Shown here piece after piece: positions 20,673 to 30,528 of a stretch of 64,000 nt of DNA. The stretch is from Nemertoderma westbladi (taxonomy: Eukaryota > Xenacoelomorpha > Nemertodermatida > Nemertodermatidae). The notes beneath the pieces are model-generated. The model was not told where the DNA came from. It saw only the letters and a list, made by a program, of their open reading frames with translations, and did no database searches. Made by a program: the position numbers and the translations under genes. The stretch covers positions 1 through 64,000 of the forward strand of contig JAUCBJ010001029.1 in the NCBI GenBank assembly GCA_032718475.1, written 5' to 3'. Each line of letters starts with the position of its first letter. The stretch's first letter is position 1.

Positions 20673-20965
20673 GGTACTTGTGGCTCAAACCGACAAGGAT
20701 CCAGTTGATATTGTCTGAGGTACTTGTGGCTCAAACCGACAAGGACCCAGTTGATATTGTCTGAGATACTTGTGGCTCAAACCGACAAGGACCCAGTTGA
20801 TATTGTCTGAGATACTTGTGGCTCAAACCGACAAGGACCCAGTTGATATTGTCTGAGGTAGTTGTGGCTCAAACCGACAAGGATCCAGTTGATATTGTCT
20901 GAGGTACTTGTGGCTCAAACCGACAAGGACCCAGTTGATATTGTCTGAGGTACTTGATATTGTCG
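20627..20965 (+). repeat. 46-bp minisatellite made from the end of the NIF3L1 coding region
   Basis: The last coding bases of NIF3L1 (from GAAATACTTGTGGCTCAAAC to GATATTGTCTGA) are followed directly by about six further copies of the same 46-bp unit, spaced at 46 bp. The final partial copy ends near 20965. The units differ only at single positions (GACCCAG or GATCCAG, GGTACTT or GATACTT). Since 46 is not a multiple of 3 and the first unit carries the stop TGA, the extra copies lie in the 3' UTR. Confidence 0.95.
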
Positions 20966-21261
20966 GACAATAACATCCGATACAATGCCCATCTCACCTC
21001 TCTGTTAGACAATATGATTTCGGCTCGCCGAAACACCTTAGTATGAATGAACCTTTTATAACCCGATAAGTTTATGGCTATTAGATGAATGTTAGTTAAT
21101 GATCATGTATACCATTTCCGTTGCAGTATTAACTTACATAATTCACAGACTATATACTCGATACGGCACAGTTAATAAGGTTTTATCGTATTAGTTGTTT
21201 CAGTAATGGATACCGTGGCCGATAAACCCATCCATTTGGCCAATATGAACACGAAACAGTT
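20966..21261. other. NIF3L1 3' flank
   Basis: AT-rich sequence without a recognised feature. No canonical AATAAA was noted close to the stop codon before the transposon at 21262. Confidence 0.4.
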
Positions 21262-21846
21262 CGACGAACTTTTGACGAACTGGCATATCAGCAGTTTTTG
21301 CAAAATTATATTTCTGCCATAAATTGCGTTTACAGAAAATTGGTTTTTCATATTTGGCCTTTTGACTCCGTACAGGCACTTGAACACTTAAAAATTGGCA
21401 CAATGGGGTAATTTGAAACGCTCTATCTATCTAAAATTATTATAATCACGAATATTTTTGTTATTTCGTCATACTGGTTATACGCCAGTTCGTCAAAATA
21501 ATAATGAAAAGTTTTCTAGTAAACACCAGTTTGTCAAAATACAGTTTTATTGTTTCACTCTGAGGCGATATTTATTTCAATATAAACGAAAATTTTAAAA
21601 TCGTATTTCGAAAGAAATAATCCCCTTGAATTACAATACCGGTATTGATTCCATTTTCGTAACTTTTGGTATTGTTAAAATTTGGATATTATTAGTATTA
21701 CTCTTTTATTCAACAAAGCTCATTCATTATAGAACATACGGTTATACGGTTGCTAAAATTTAATAGTATATTTTAAAGTTTACAATGTCCTGTCCCTAGA
21801 CGTGACAAGGTTGTTCCTTCTTGGTCTGGTCTCTAAGCTTCAAGCT

Positions 21847-24800
21847 TTATTGGTGAGCAAGCTGTCGGTAGAATGAGTCATAAGGCGGACGAATGACTGG
21901 TTTGTTGCCTTCACATAACTTCATGAGATCGTCAAATTTAGCTCTTGCGAGCCTCGGACCACCACCGCCCCCATATGCTTGCACAGGGAATACAATATCG
22001 CTGTTCCTCTTAGTTGGCAGTGTTATGGAATCAAATGTTTCCTGGCTATGGGAGTATTTGAAATATAGTTTTGATGCCTCCTGTTTCTTCAACTCAAACT
22101 CTACCATGTTCACCCAATTGATGTCATTCCCAGAATCGCTCAACCGTTGCCTCAAAACACCTTGACCAACAGATAACGATTTCCAATCGAAAATGTCTTC
22201 TGTTTGTAATTCTATTACCTTGTAGGGAACCTTTCGACTAAGTCGTATGATAGGCACCAGTTGAGCCGGTACCATTATATCGCAGCTCCGCTCAATAGCA
22301 CGCTCGATACACGCGTGAGCACTATCTCCCTCAGTCTGACCATGATTGGGGACCATTATAATAAGCCGGATCGATTTGATGCAACGGGATTCGGTTAGAA
22401 AGCTTCGAAACATTGTGGGGATGATAGAGTTTTTGTTCTGCCCAGAACATCCATCCGCGAAAAAGACAACAGATTCATATTTATCATTGTCAATCAGCCA
22501 TAAATATAGATTGGTTGCAATCTCATTCGAGCCTCTATTGGCTACACCCTCATGCCACAAAAAACACGAGACCTCCCTGTTTGCGATATTGTAAATAGTG
22601 AAGTTATAGTTTGAGAGACGACGTTTGTAAAAAATCTCCGATCTTTCTGATTTGGGTGTGTAGATTACCTGCTGAAGGTCAAAACACGCGGCAATTACAT
22701 TTGACTCCTCAGTCATCGCTGCCATTTTTGCAGCGTCTTTTAATTCTCGTGTTATTTTCTTCTCTTCCTGGTGATTGTTATACTCAACTTTTAAACTCTC
22801 AGTGAGTTCGTCAGTCTTCGTCGTACGGAATGTCTCGCAAATGCCACACTGGTCCTTTTTTCTTTTATGAATTGCTAACTTTAGTTGGTGAAATACGTCA
22901 CGATATTTACTGTATGATGCTATTGCAACACCGCTCGATGATGCCATCTCTTGCTTCTCATTCTTATACATGCTGTACATTATACTGATAGATAGATCAG
23001 ATGACAAATGCTTCCTTTTGTCATCCTTCCTACAATAATGACTTTCTACAGTGGGAAACCTATTCAAATGTTCAACAATACTAGATTCTATATGTGTATC
23101 TCTCTCTCTCAACTTCTGCACTCTTCCTCCCCTCTTTTCACCTTTCAACATACCATGTTCTGTTATATTTTTTAGAGTAGTGTAAACAAATTTCTCATTT
23201 ATGTTCAACGTGTTTATGAAAAACGTCTTACAAACACGTAATTGAATGCTGTCAACCGTCAGTGTATAGTTAATTTTATTTTTCTTCTTCCCAATTGCAT
23301 TAGGAATTGGTGATGAATGTACATGGTACGCAATGAATTGTCGCTGTTTGTCTAAGTTACTAAGATCATAAAATCCATTTAAAATAACTTGTCGGGTCTC
23401 ATCACTCACAGATCGACATTTAAAACCATTTTGATTTTCTGCACTACAGTTACACCTTGGTGTCACTACTCGCTTCGAAACAAATTGCTTCCCAGACTCA
23501 CTTAAATACGGCATTCCAGAATTGCGATTATTTTTTACAATTAACCTACGGCACTTTGATTGATTATTATCCTTTATTGGACTGCCTTCCTGTGGGGCGC
23601 CATCTACAGTAAAATCTTCGGGGAGAGAGGCAGCCTGATCTTCAAGAAGAATCTCTTCGTTCTCAATTATTGTCTCCGAATCTGAGGATATAGAATCAGA
23701 ATCCGATGGGGAATAATCAGGATCGCGAACTATGTCGTCTATCCCCGCAATATTAGAACTATCTATTGTTACAAGATTCGAAGTATCAACGTAGTTTTGA
23801 CAACCTTCTTGGTCATCACCAGCGGGCCTATCACAGTAAACTGTAGTTAGATCATTCATTGAGGACCACACTGTTGAAATTCTTGGTTGATATTCATTCT
23901 CTACAGAGTTGATATCGTCCATGTTTAAGGTTTCAGAAATAATTGTAGAATTCTCGTTTGAGTATACCGAGTATATGAAACTGTCAAGAGCTTCTTGAAT
24001 ATCTTTTTCTTTAATGACTGTCACCCTTTCAAACCCTGTTGCTCCCTTATGATTTCCACCCTCTTCTAACCCTGAGCCTCCCAAACCAACTCCAAACTCT
24101 TCCAACCCTGTGGCTCCCAAACCAACCTCTTCCAACCCTGTGGCTCCCAAACCAACTCCACCCTCTTCTAACCCTGAGCCTCCCACTCCAACTCCAACCT
24201 CTTCAAACCCTGTGGCTCCCAAACCAACTCCACCCTCTTCCAACCCTGAGCCTCCCAAACCAACTCCAAACTCTTCCAACCCTGTGGCTCCCAAACCAAC
24301 CTCTTCCAACCCTGTGGCTCCCAAACCAACTCCACCCTCTTCTAACCCTGAGCCTCCCACTCCAACTCCAACCTCTTCCAACCCTGTGGCTCCCAAACCA
24401 ACTCCACCCTCTTCCAACCCTGTGGCTCCCAAACCAACTCCAAACTCTTCCAACCCTGTGGCTCCCAAACCAACCTCTTCCAACCCTGTGGCTCCCAAAC
24501 CAACTCCACCCTCTTCTAACCCTGAGCCTCCCACTCCAACTCCAACCTCTTCAAACCCTGTGGCTCCCAAACCAACTCCACCCTCTTCCAACCCTGTGGC
24601 TCCGAAACTAACTCCAACCTCTTCAAACCCTGTGGCTCCCAAACCAACTCCACCCTCTTCCAACCCTGTGGCTCCCAAACCAACTCCACCCTCTTCCAAC
24701 CCTGTGGCTCCCAAATCAACTCCAACCTCATCCAACCCTGTGGCTCCCAAACCAACTCTAACCTCTTCCAACCCTGTGGCTCCCAAACCAACTCCAACCT

Positions 24801-25602
24801 CTTCCAACCCTGTGGCTCCGAAACTAACTCCAACCTCTTCAAACCCTGTGGCTCCCAAACCAACTCCACCCTCTTCCAACCCTGTGGCTCCCAAATCAAC
24901 TCCAACCTCATCCAACCCTGTGGCTCCCAAACCAACTCCAACCTCTTCCAACCCTGTGGCTCCGAAACTAACTCCAACCTCTTCAAACCCTGTGGCTCCC
25001 AAACCAACTCCACCCTCTTCCAACCCTGTGGCTCCCAAACCAACTCCAAACTTTTCCAACCCTGTGGCTCCCAAACCAACACCAACCTCTTTCAACCCTG
25101 TGGCTCTCAAACCAACTCCAACCTCTTCCAACCCTGTGGCTCCCAAACCAATTCCAACGTCGGCAAACGCAGCCTCTCCCACATCCATATCAAATTGCCT
25201 GGCTAGGGAGAGCATTGACCTTCCCACAGAAATTTCGGTTGCTACATCTCCTCCGACTTTCACCTCCAGTTCGATAACCTTTTCCTCCTTCCTTGTCCTA
25301 TTTCTTTTCGGATATGATTTGAATTGGCCTATTTCGTTTCTTTTTTTTCGTTTTCGAATCTTGCAGTTCTTCTTTTCGGACTCAATGATAAAGCCCATAA
25401 AAACATCATCTTCGCTAGCGGTATCTTCAGCAACCGTTACATCCATCACTTTAATGTATAGGCCTAGAACATCGATCTGTCTGCAGTCTGAACTGCTTTT
25501 TATCTGTTGTTTAATTAATGTATATTCTATTTTATATGTAGTGCAATGTATGATACTTAAACTTTCAGTATTACATGTACCGGTGTAAGACTGACTGTCC
25601 AC
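21847..25602 (-). CDS. Putative DDE-type transposase, 1251 codons, Gly-rich repeat N-terminus
   Basis: A single uninterrupted minus-strand frame. The N-terminus holds the basic stretch KIRKRKKRNEIGQFK, which could be a nuclear localisation signal. Residues about 150-520 are a GLEEVGVGLGATG repeat. Residues 525-680 are acidic and Ser-rich. From about 684 the protein becomes conserved-looking: CNCSAENQNGFKC with DETRQVILNGFYDL, then CGICETFR. The core has CFDLQQVIYTP (about 974), FYKRRLSNYNFTIYN, FLWHEGVANRGSNEI, FFADGCSGQNKN (about 1050) and TEGDSAHACIERA (about 1094). The acidic residues in DLQQ, ADGCSGQ and GDSAHACIER are placed like a DDE/RNase H-fold triad. I have seen this layout in many unannotated invertebrate proteins with a DUF7869-like domain. 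Its position between TIRs supports a transposase. The true start may be the internal ATG of MDVTVAEDTASEDD at about residue 53. Confidence 0.75.
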   Translation of the reverse strand: MDSQSYTGTCNTESLSIIHCTTYKIEYTLIKQQIKSSSDCRQIDVLGLYIKVMDVTVAEDTASEDDVFMGFIIESEKKNCKIRKRKKRNEIGQFKSYPKRNRTRKEEKVIELEVKVGGDVATEISVGRSMLSLARQFDMDVGEAAFADVGIGLGATGLEEVGVGLRATGLKEVGVGLGATGLEKFGVGLGATGLEEGGVGLGATGFEEVGVSFGATGLEEVGVGLGATGLDEVGVDLGATGLEEGGVGLGATGFEEVGVSFGATGLEEVGVGLGATGLEEVRVGLGATGLDEVGVDLGATGLEEGGVGLGATGLEEGGVGLGATGFEEVGVSFGATGLEEGGVGLGATGFEEVGVGVGGSGLEEGGVGLGATGLEEVGLGATGLEEFGVGLGATGLEEGGVGLGATGLEEVGVGVGGSGLEEGGVGLGATGLEEVGLGATGLEEFGVGLGGSGLEEGGVGLGATGFEEVGVGVGGSGLEEGGVGLGATGLEEVGLGATGLEEFGVGLGGSGLEEGGNHKGATGFERVTVIKEKDIQEALDSFIYSVYSNENSTIISETLNMDDINSVENEYQPRISTVWSSMNDLTTVYCDRPAGDDQEGCQNYVDTSNLVTIDSSNIAGIDDIVRDPDYSPSDSDSISSDSETIIENEEILLEDQAASLPEDFTVDGAPQEGSPIKDNNQSKCRRLIVKNNRNSGMPYLSESGKQFVSKRVVTPRCNCSAENQNGFKCRSVSDETRQVILNGFYDLSNLDKQRQFIAYHVHSSPIPNAIGKKKNKINYTLTVDSIQLRVCKTFFINTLNINEKFVYTTLKNITEHGMLKGEKRGGRVQKLRERDTHIESSIVEHLNRFPTVESHYCRKDDKRKHLSSDLSISIMYSMYKNEKQEMASSSGVAIASYSKYRDVFHQLKLAIHKRKKDQCGICETFRTTKTDELTESLKVEYNNHQEEKKITRELKDAAKMAAMTEESNVIAACFDLQQVIYTPKSERSEIFYKRRLSNYNFTIYNIANREVSCFLWHEGVANRGSNEIATNLYLWLIDNDKYESVVFFADGCSGQNKNSIIPTMFRSFLTESRCIKSIRLIIMVPNHGQTEGDSAHACIERAIERSCDIMVPAQLVPIIRLSRKVPYKVIELQTEDIFDWKSLSVGQGVLRQRLSDSGNDINWVNMVEFELKKQEASKLYFKYSHSQETFDSITLPTKRNSDIVFPVQAYGGGGGPRLARAKFDDLMKLCEGNKPVIRPPYDSFYRQLAHQ
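24040..25160 (-). repeat. 36-bp coding minisatellite inside the transposase ORF
   Basis: About 30 units of 36 bp (with 30-bp variants) encode the 12-residue motif LEEVGVGLGATG with E/G/F variation at a few sites. Because all units are multiples of 3, two other frames also stay open over most of the array, on the plus strand (SSNPVAPKPTPP repeats) and minus strand (RLELVWEPQGWK repeats). These are shadows. The repeats keep the transposase frame open, so they are tolerated in the protein. Confidence 0.9.
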
Positions 25603-25932
25603 TTGTCCTTAACGGTACACTCTAATCTCACTGATATCGTATGGAAATTACCTACGACATAACCTAGAAATATGGCGTACCCTATAGAAATTAAATCTAA
25701 AATTTTGACGAACTGGCGTACAGTAACAATTTTCTAATACGCCACTTCGTCAAAATATTATTTACTAAAATAGATATACAGCGTATATTTTGTATCGCTG
25801 TATCTCTCGTTCCAATGCACTTATGGAGACGCCACTTCGTCAAAAGTTGGCTTTCACATTTATGACCTTAAATATCCAAAAAAAAAATTTCAGCAAGAAA
25901 TGGGGATACGCCAGTTCGTCAAAAGTTCGTCG

Positions 25933-26794
25933 AGTTGTTAGTCGGTGTTTCTCATTCTGCCAACTGCTCGTACTGTTTAGAATAATTATTGTAACACATT
26001 TATAATAATAATTAGTAATAATTAAATCGCAATAATATTAATATTCGAGGTTGCTAGATTGCACGCAATTATCGGTATTCTTGGTTTGTATTTATATAAT
26101 ATTCGTAATAATTTTCTATTGAATTAATATTAAAAAATATTACATGGAAAACAAATATGACTTTTTTCCGAAGGCCCGTACAATATAGGTATAAGGGGAA
26201 AATACTATTTGTTTTTTATCTTTATTTATGACATGTCATTCCTCAAAATTGACGTTTTCCTAAAAACAAGAAGTACAACCAACGAATTTACGGTAGCTGT
26301 TGCTGCGAACTCCAAAATACTCACACACCTTCCTGTTTCTTCAATTGTAATATATGGGGTCGACTAGAAGACCCTGGGGAACGCAGCTAATATCTTGGTG
26401 CCATTTTTGGAGAAATCTTCTTTTACTTTTGACACGTTGCAATCTATTGTGTACGGAAGCCTGAAACCCGCAAAACTGTCAAGGATAAAACATCAATAAA
26501 ACTTTGGTGAAATTAAATAAATTCCATTTTAAAATACCTTCGCACTTGATAGAAAACTGTAGTAGTTTTGGTAATTTTTGTTTTTCTACAGTATAATAGT
26601 TAGCTCATGTACCCATTGTTGGGTGACAGTTGTTCAACTGCTAAGAAACTGTTTAATTAATAACAGTACCGGTAGGGCCTTTAACAAATATTATCTAATT
26701 CATTTTTGGATATAAATTTTTTGGATATAATCGTGTTGAACTGAACCACGTTTATTAAAAGTATTATTAATTACAACACGTGTTTCATTTATGA
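25933..26794. other. AT-rich intergenic DNA
   Basis: No ORF, exon or repeat was recognised between the transposon and the SINE. Confidence 0.4.
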
Positions 26795-27060
26795 ATGGGA
26801 GAATCTTTTAGGCTCGTTAAGCCAAGGAATGCCTGTTCACCACCATGGGTGATCTTCCACAGTAAACCCTTCCACTCTGTTTCCCAAGTTGCCTTGGTTC
26901 CCATTTATCGACCACTGAAGGATGAAAGCCGGTGTTGGGCTAGGCTGCAGCATTTAAAGCACTGTGCCCAAACAGTGCTGCCCCATCTAGGGATCGAACC
27001 CGGGCTCCCTAATCGGAAGCACAGTAATGTCACCACTAGACCAAGCTGCTGTTTCATTTA
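26795..27060 (-). repeat. tRNA-derived SINE
   Basis: On the minus strand the element begins near 27050 with AGCTTGGTCTAGTGGTGAC (box A, like tRNA-Glu/Gly/Val) and has CCCGGGTTCGATCCC (a perfect box B) about 35 bases later. The roughly 180-bp body continues towards 26795 without an ORF. The tRNA-like part is better preserved than that at 3019, but no intact acceptor stem was seen, so it is called a SINE. Confidence 0.75.
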
Positions 27061-27125
27061 TAAATAATTACTTAGAATCAACTTAATAAACCTACTGAGG
27101 TATTAGTTCAAAACGTGTGTAAATT

Positions 27126-27462
27126 AGCATTGTGTCAAGTACAATGAACACATCTCCAATCAGACTCAATACAACCTTGGAGGTGTTTCATTAGTCTCAC
27201 CTAGCTTGACACCTGAACGGAGCCGCCTCCGCTTTGCAGGACATTGCTTTCGCCGTGAGGCCAGTGCATAATCTTGTGCTTTGGCGGCCTCATGGAGTGA
27301 ATAAGCATGGTGGACAGCCCATGACATTCTTGAGACGCCTCAGAAAGGACACTGGCCTTGAAGATGCGAATGATCTAGCAAATGTCATGGGTGATAGGGA
27401 TTGGGTGATAAGGGATTAGTGGCGGTGCAACTTTGTCGACAAGCCGGCACAGCATCCTTAAA
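27126..27462 (+). mobile_element. RTE-like fragment
   Basis: It starts GCATTGTGTCAAGTACAATG and continues through the family's conserved tail (FLRRLRKDTGLEDANDLAN) to AAGCCGGCACAGCATCC and a short A run at 27460. A 5-base deletion near 27260 and a small duplication (GTGATAGGG ... GTGATAAGGG, about 27390-27415) break the frame. It is more diverged than the copies at 13196 and 14999, so it is an older insertion. Confidence 0.75.
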
Positions 27463-27897
27463 AAAAACTACTTCACAACTACAACTATTTCACTTTTCAC
27501 CCTCGAAAAATAACGAAAAACCGCCACTTTCTCTAAACATCTAAACTCTTTGAAAGCAAGTTTGGAGAGAGTTTTTGACCGGTTTTATATTTAACAGTCG
27601 AAGTCCACGCGATATAATGATGTTACCACTTTTGAGTCATCAGGTGGAGATATAATAGCGCATGGAGAACTCATAGCCGGATGCCGGAACCACAGCCAAC
27701 CCAGATTCGGCGCAGTATCAGACAGTGTGAAACAGTGAGCAGTGACAGTAATCTCTCTACAGTCTGACAGTAAATGCAACCTAACACCCGCCTATAGACA
27801 ATTGTTATTGTAGGTCCAAGAGCAGACCAGTTTTTAACGATAAAAGTATACTTGTCCCGGATTTATTAAAAACAGGTCTGCTCCTCAACGGAGACCT
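27463..27897. other. Non-coding spacer
   Basis: No feature recognised. A short minus-strand frame (27779-27591) has no supporting context. Confidence 0.4.
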
Positions 27898-28120
27898 GGG
27901 GGGGGGGGGGGGGGGGTGGAAGAAAATCCCATCTTGGCGAATTAATATCCCGCCTCAATGTTAAATTATCATTTTAGGGAAAGGAGCAGGTTACAGTAGC
28001 ACGTTATTTTAACCACAATAATAAACTAAACACAATAGAACAGGTTACAGTTTTATTTTTGAGAGTAATCAGCTGTTATTTGAGTCGAAATTCCCCTGGA
28101 TAGGGATGAATTTTATTGCG
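27898..28120 (+). repeat. Poly(G)-associated dispersed repeat, copy C
   Basis: A run of 19 G (27898-27916) is followed by the same body as copy A, including TTGGCGAATTAATATCCCGC, GGGAAAGGAGCAGGTTACAG and GTCGAAATTCCCCTGG. The end reads TTTTATTGCGTCCAGTTTCC, a stretch also found at 13163-13194. Confidence 0.75.
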
Positions 28121-28149
28121 TCCAGTTTCCCCCTATCTGCCTCAACGTC

Positions 28150-28201
28150 ATTTCCCTCTTTAATGTGTAAAATGGCATATTTCCACATTAAAGAGGGAAA
28201 T
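28150..28201. other. Perfect 18-bp inverted repeat
   Basis: ATTTCCCTCTTTAATGTG (28150-28167) is mirrored exactly by CACATTAAAGAGGGAAAT (28184-28201) around a 16-base loop. It lies immediately after poly(G) repeat copy C and about 400 bp upstream of VPS16. An open minus frame (28419-28069) passes through it and is not considered a gene. Confidence 0.8.
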
Positions 28202-28601
28202 TTGAAATTGCCAAAGAGCAAATAAAAACTGTTTGTAAAGGACTTGTCTTTAAAAGCTTTGGCTGTTTGGTTAAGTCGGAAAAAGCCGCAGCCAAATAGT
28301 TTACCGGTAGTTATCCAAGTCATTGCATTAAGATTCAGTCGGAGGCGGTATCTGTCAGTCTGTTGTTGAGAAACCATTTCAATTGTTATATGAAATAAAC
28401 TCTTATGCTTATCAACCATTTATGGAATATTTTCGCGAATTGTGAAGGGTGATTACATACATACTGACATAGGCCTATACATAGGCTTACGAACTAGCCT
28501 ACTGAACTACTAATTAGACCCTGACAGCTTGAGTCTGAGAGCGGCAGACAACGTACATTATACTGTTAACTGGCACTTTGTTTTAACCCATAATCGGCAC
28601 A

Positions 28602-29809
28602 ATGATAACAGCGGACTGGCACCCTTTGGGGAATGTATACTACCGGAAACACGAGATTTATACGATGGATTGGTTGAACTCCGTGGACCTGGGCCGGGTA
28701 CGTGTGGCGGCTGCCGCATACGGGGGCCCCATAGCCACGGTTCGCTACGCCGAGTCCCGGACACCCACCGGCAAACCTTCGCTCGCGATATACTCAGCTT
28801 CCGGTTGCAAGATATCTGCCTTCCCGTGGACGTCCGGTAAACTCTTGGGGGTTTGTTGGACGTCCTCCGAGGAGCTCCTATGTCTGCAGACGGACGGAAC
28901 TGCCATCGTTTACGACATATACGGACACTGCGACGCGGATAAAATCTTCTCCTTGGGTTCGGACGTTAAGGAGCAGGGTGTTATCGACTGGTTGTCGTTC
29001 CGGACTGCTGTCGGCACCGGTTTGGTGGTGCTTACCGCTCGCTACCGGTTCTATCTGGTGAGCAGCTACGACCAACCCCGCACGCGCTCGCTGGCCGTGA
29101 TCCCTGATCTTGCGGCGCCCCCTAGCGCTTGGGCAGCCATCAACCACGGCGACGCGGTCCAACTGTTAGTCGCCCAGGACCGCCGACTCTTCATACTGCT
29201 GACCAATGGGGAGCTCGTGCGAACCGCTCTCCCTGGCGACATGGACGCGGATTTCGCGAGTTTCGTTTCGATCAGCGTTTCGTTCGACCAGAAACTCGTC
29301 GCTTTAATGACAGACACGGGGTTGTTGTTCGTCGTCTCCAGCGATTTACGGAAGTTGCAATGCGTGCGGTCACTCGGAAGGCCGGACGCCGGCCGGCCGA
29401 CGCAGATGCTCTGGTGCGGCGACGGGGCCGTGTTACTGTGCTGGGAGGATTTACTGCGGTTGGCGGGAACATCCGACGGGACTCTAGCACCGTCGGACGA
29501 CAACGTCGTCGAATTCAACACGGAGGGACCGACGTTCGCGTACCCCGAGCCGGACGGCGTGCGGTTACTGAGCAACGAGAGCCACGAGCTGCTGGAGCGA
29601 GTGGACCCAGCGGTGGACTCGGTGTTCCGGATCGGCTCGTTGTCCTCGGCCGCGGCGCTGTTTGAGGCGTCGCGATGCTACGAGCGACAGAGTCCCCGAG
29701 TAGACGAGTACATTAGGTTGGTTGGGGAGGATCTGGAGGCCGCGGTGCTGCAGTGTCTACGGGCGGCCGGGGCCGTCTGGGAGACCAGACTGCAACGACA
29801 GTTACTCAA
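28602..29809 (+). CDS. VPS16: VPS16, exon 1 (N-terminal half)
   Basis: A 403-codon exon opens with MITADWHPLGN and YYRKHEIYTMDW, the characteristic start of VPS16, so the ATG at 28602 is well supported. It continues with VAAAAYGGPIATVR, IYSASGCKISAF, EELLCLQTDGTAIVYD, GLVVLTARYRFYLVS and, near the end, DEYIRLVGEDLEAAVLQC. This is the beta-propeller Vps16_N domain plus the start of the helical solenoid. VPS16 is the core scaffold subunit of the HOPS and CORVET tethering complexes, which drive endosome and lysosome fusion and bind VPS33. A donor GTGAGT follows at 29810 after CTCAA. The exon is strikingly GC- and CpG-rich within AT-rich surroundings, which opens shadow frames in other phases (29129-29665, among others). 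The remaining exons (about 430 codons expected) were not found in the following 34 kb. Confidence 0.93.
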
Positions 29810-30528
29810 GTGAGTTACATTGAATATTCCAATGGGTGAGTTTTATTGGATTAATATACTCGTGGTGTTTTTATTCTGTGACGTCGATATTATGTCCCGT
29901 CAATATTTTGTACCTTAGATTTTTTTTGCACTCCACTGTCCCTCAATCTCATGGAGTTGGCCATCACCTAACCTTTACTAATTTTGGTAACAATTAGTTT
30001 ATCTACATAACTATCAGACTATTAATTTAATATATATTTTTTAAGTATAGTTACATCCCCAATCGCAATCGGGATAAATTATAATTGATATTATCTAAGT
30101 TAATTATAACACAATAATTACTACAATAACCATACTGAATTAATACCATATGGACTATTAAAATATGCAAAGATATAAAACACTAATGTTAAATGAAATA
30201 TTGTTTAAAATGAAATAGATATAAACATAAAAACATTGTATAGGCATTCAATGTAAATATTAATATTAATTTGTTGCATGGCATGATTGACGAACCTTAA
30301 AACCTTTATTAATTTAATATTGTGGCGAGTCACCTAGAAAAGCGGGTTAACAGGTCAAAATCACCTTTCGAGAAATACAAAGTAAAGATTTAGAAGTTTA
30401 AATGGGGGTCACTAATTCCTTAAGAACGGTTGATTTTTCATTCGTGGTGCAGATTTTTATGAGGATTTCAAAACTTCCAACCGTTTGTTAACAGCTAATG
30501 TAGTTTACAAGTTATGAGTGATAATATT
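29810..30528 (+). other. Start of VPS16 intron 1
   Basis: Begins with the donor GTGAGTTACA. The remainder is AT-rich and holds no recognisable exon or repeat before the satellite. Confidence 0.5.

Larger units (their letters stand above)
21262..25932 (-). mobile_element. Autonomous-looking DNA transposon, 27-bp TIRs, 4-bp TSD
   Basis: Positions 21262-21288 and the reverse complement of 25906-25932 match at 26 of 27 bases, starting CGACGAACTTTTGACG. AGTT flanks both ends (21258-21261 and 25933-25936), which fits a 4-bp target duplication. Inside both ends the word TACGCCAGTTCGTCAAAA or a close variant recurs in both orientations (21481, 21524, 25703, 25738, 25829, besides the TIRs), like subterminal transposase sites. 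The 4671-bp element holds one long minus-strand ORF. A 4-bp duplication recalls the Sola superfamily, but that placement is only a hypothesis. Confidence 0.8.

Noticed and set aside
24110-25588. 492-codon plus-strand frame of SSNPVAPKPTPP repeats
   Set aside because: Antisense shadow of the transposase coding minisatellite. Outside the repeat it has no recognisable domain, while the minus frame does.
28069-28419. 116-codon minus-strand ORF upstream of VPS16
   Set aside because: It runs through a perfect hairpin and the poly(G) repeat end, and has no recognisable motif.
29129-29665. 178-codon Arg-rich frame inside VPS16 exon 1
   Set aside because: Out-of-frame shadow caused by high GC; the VPS16 frame is unambiguous.
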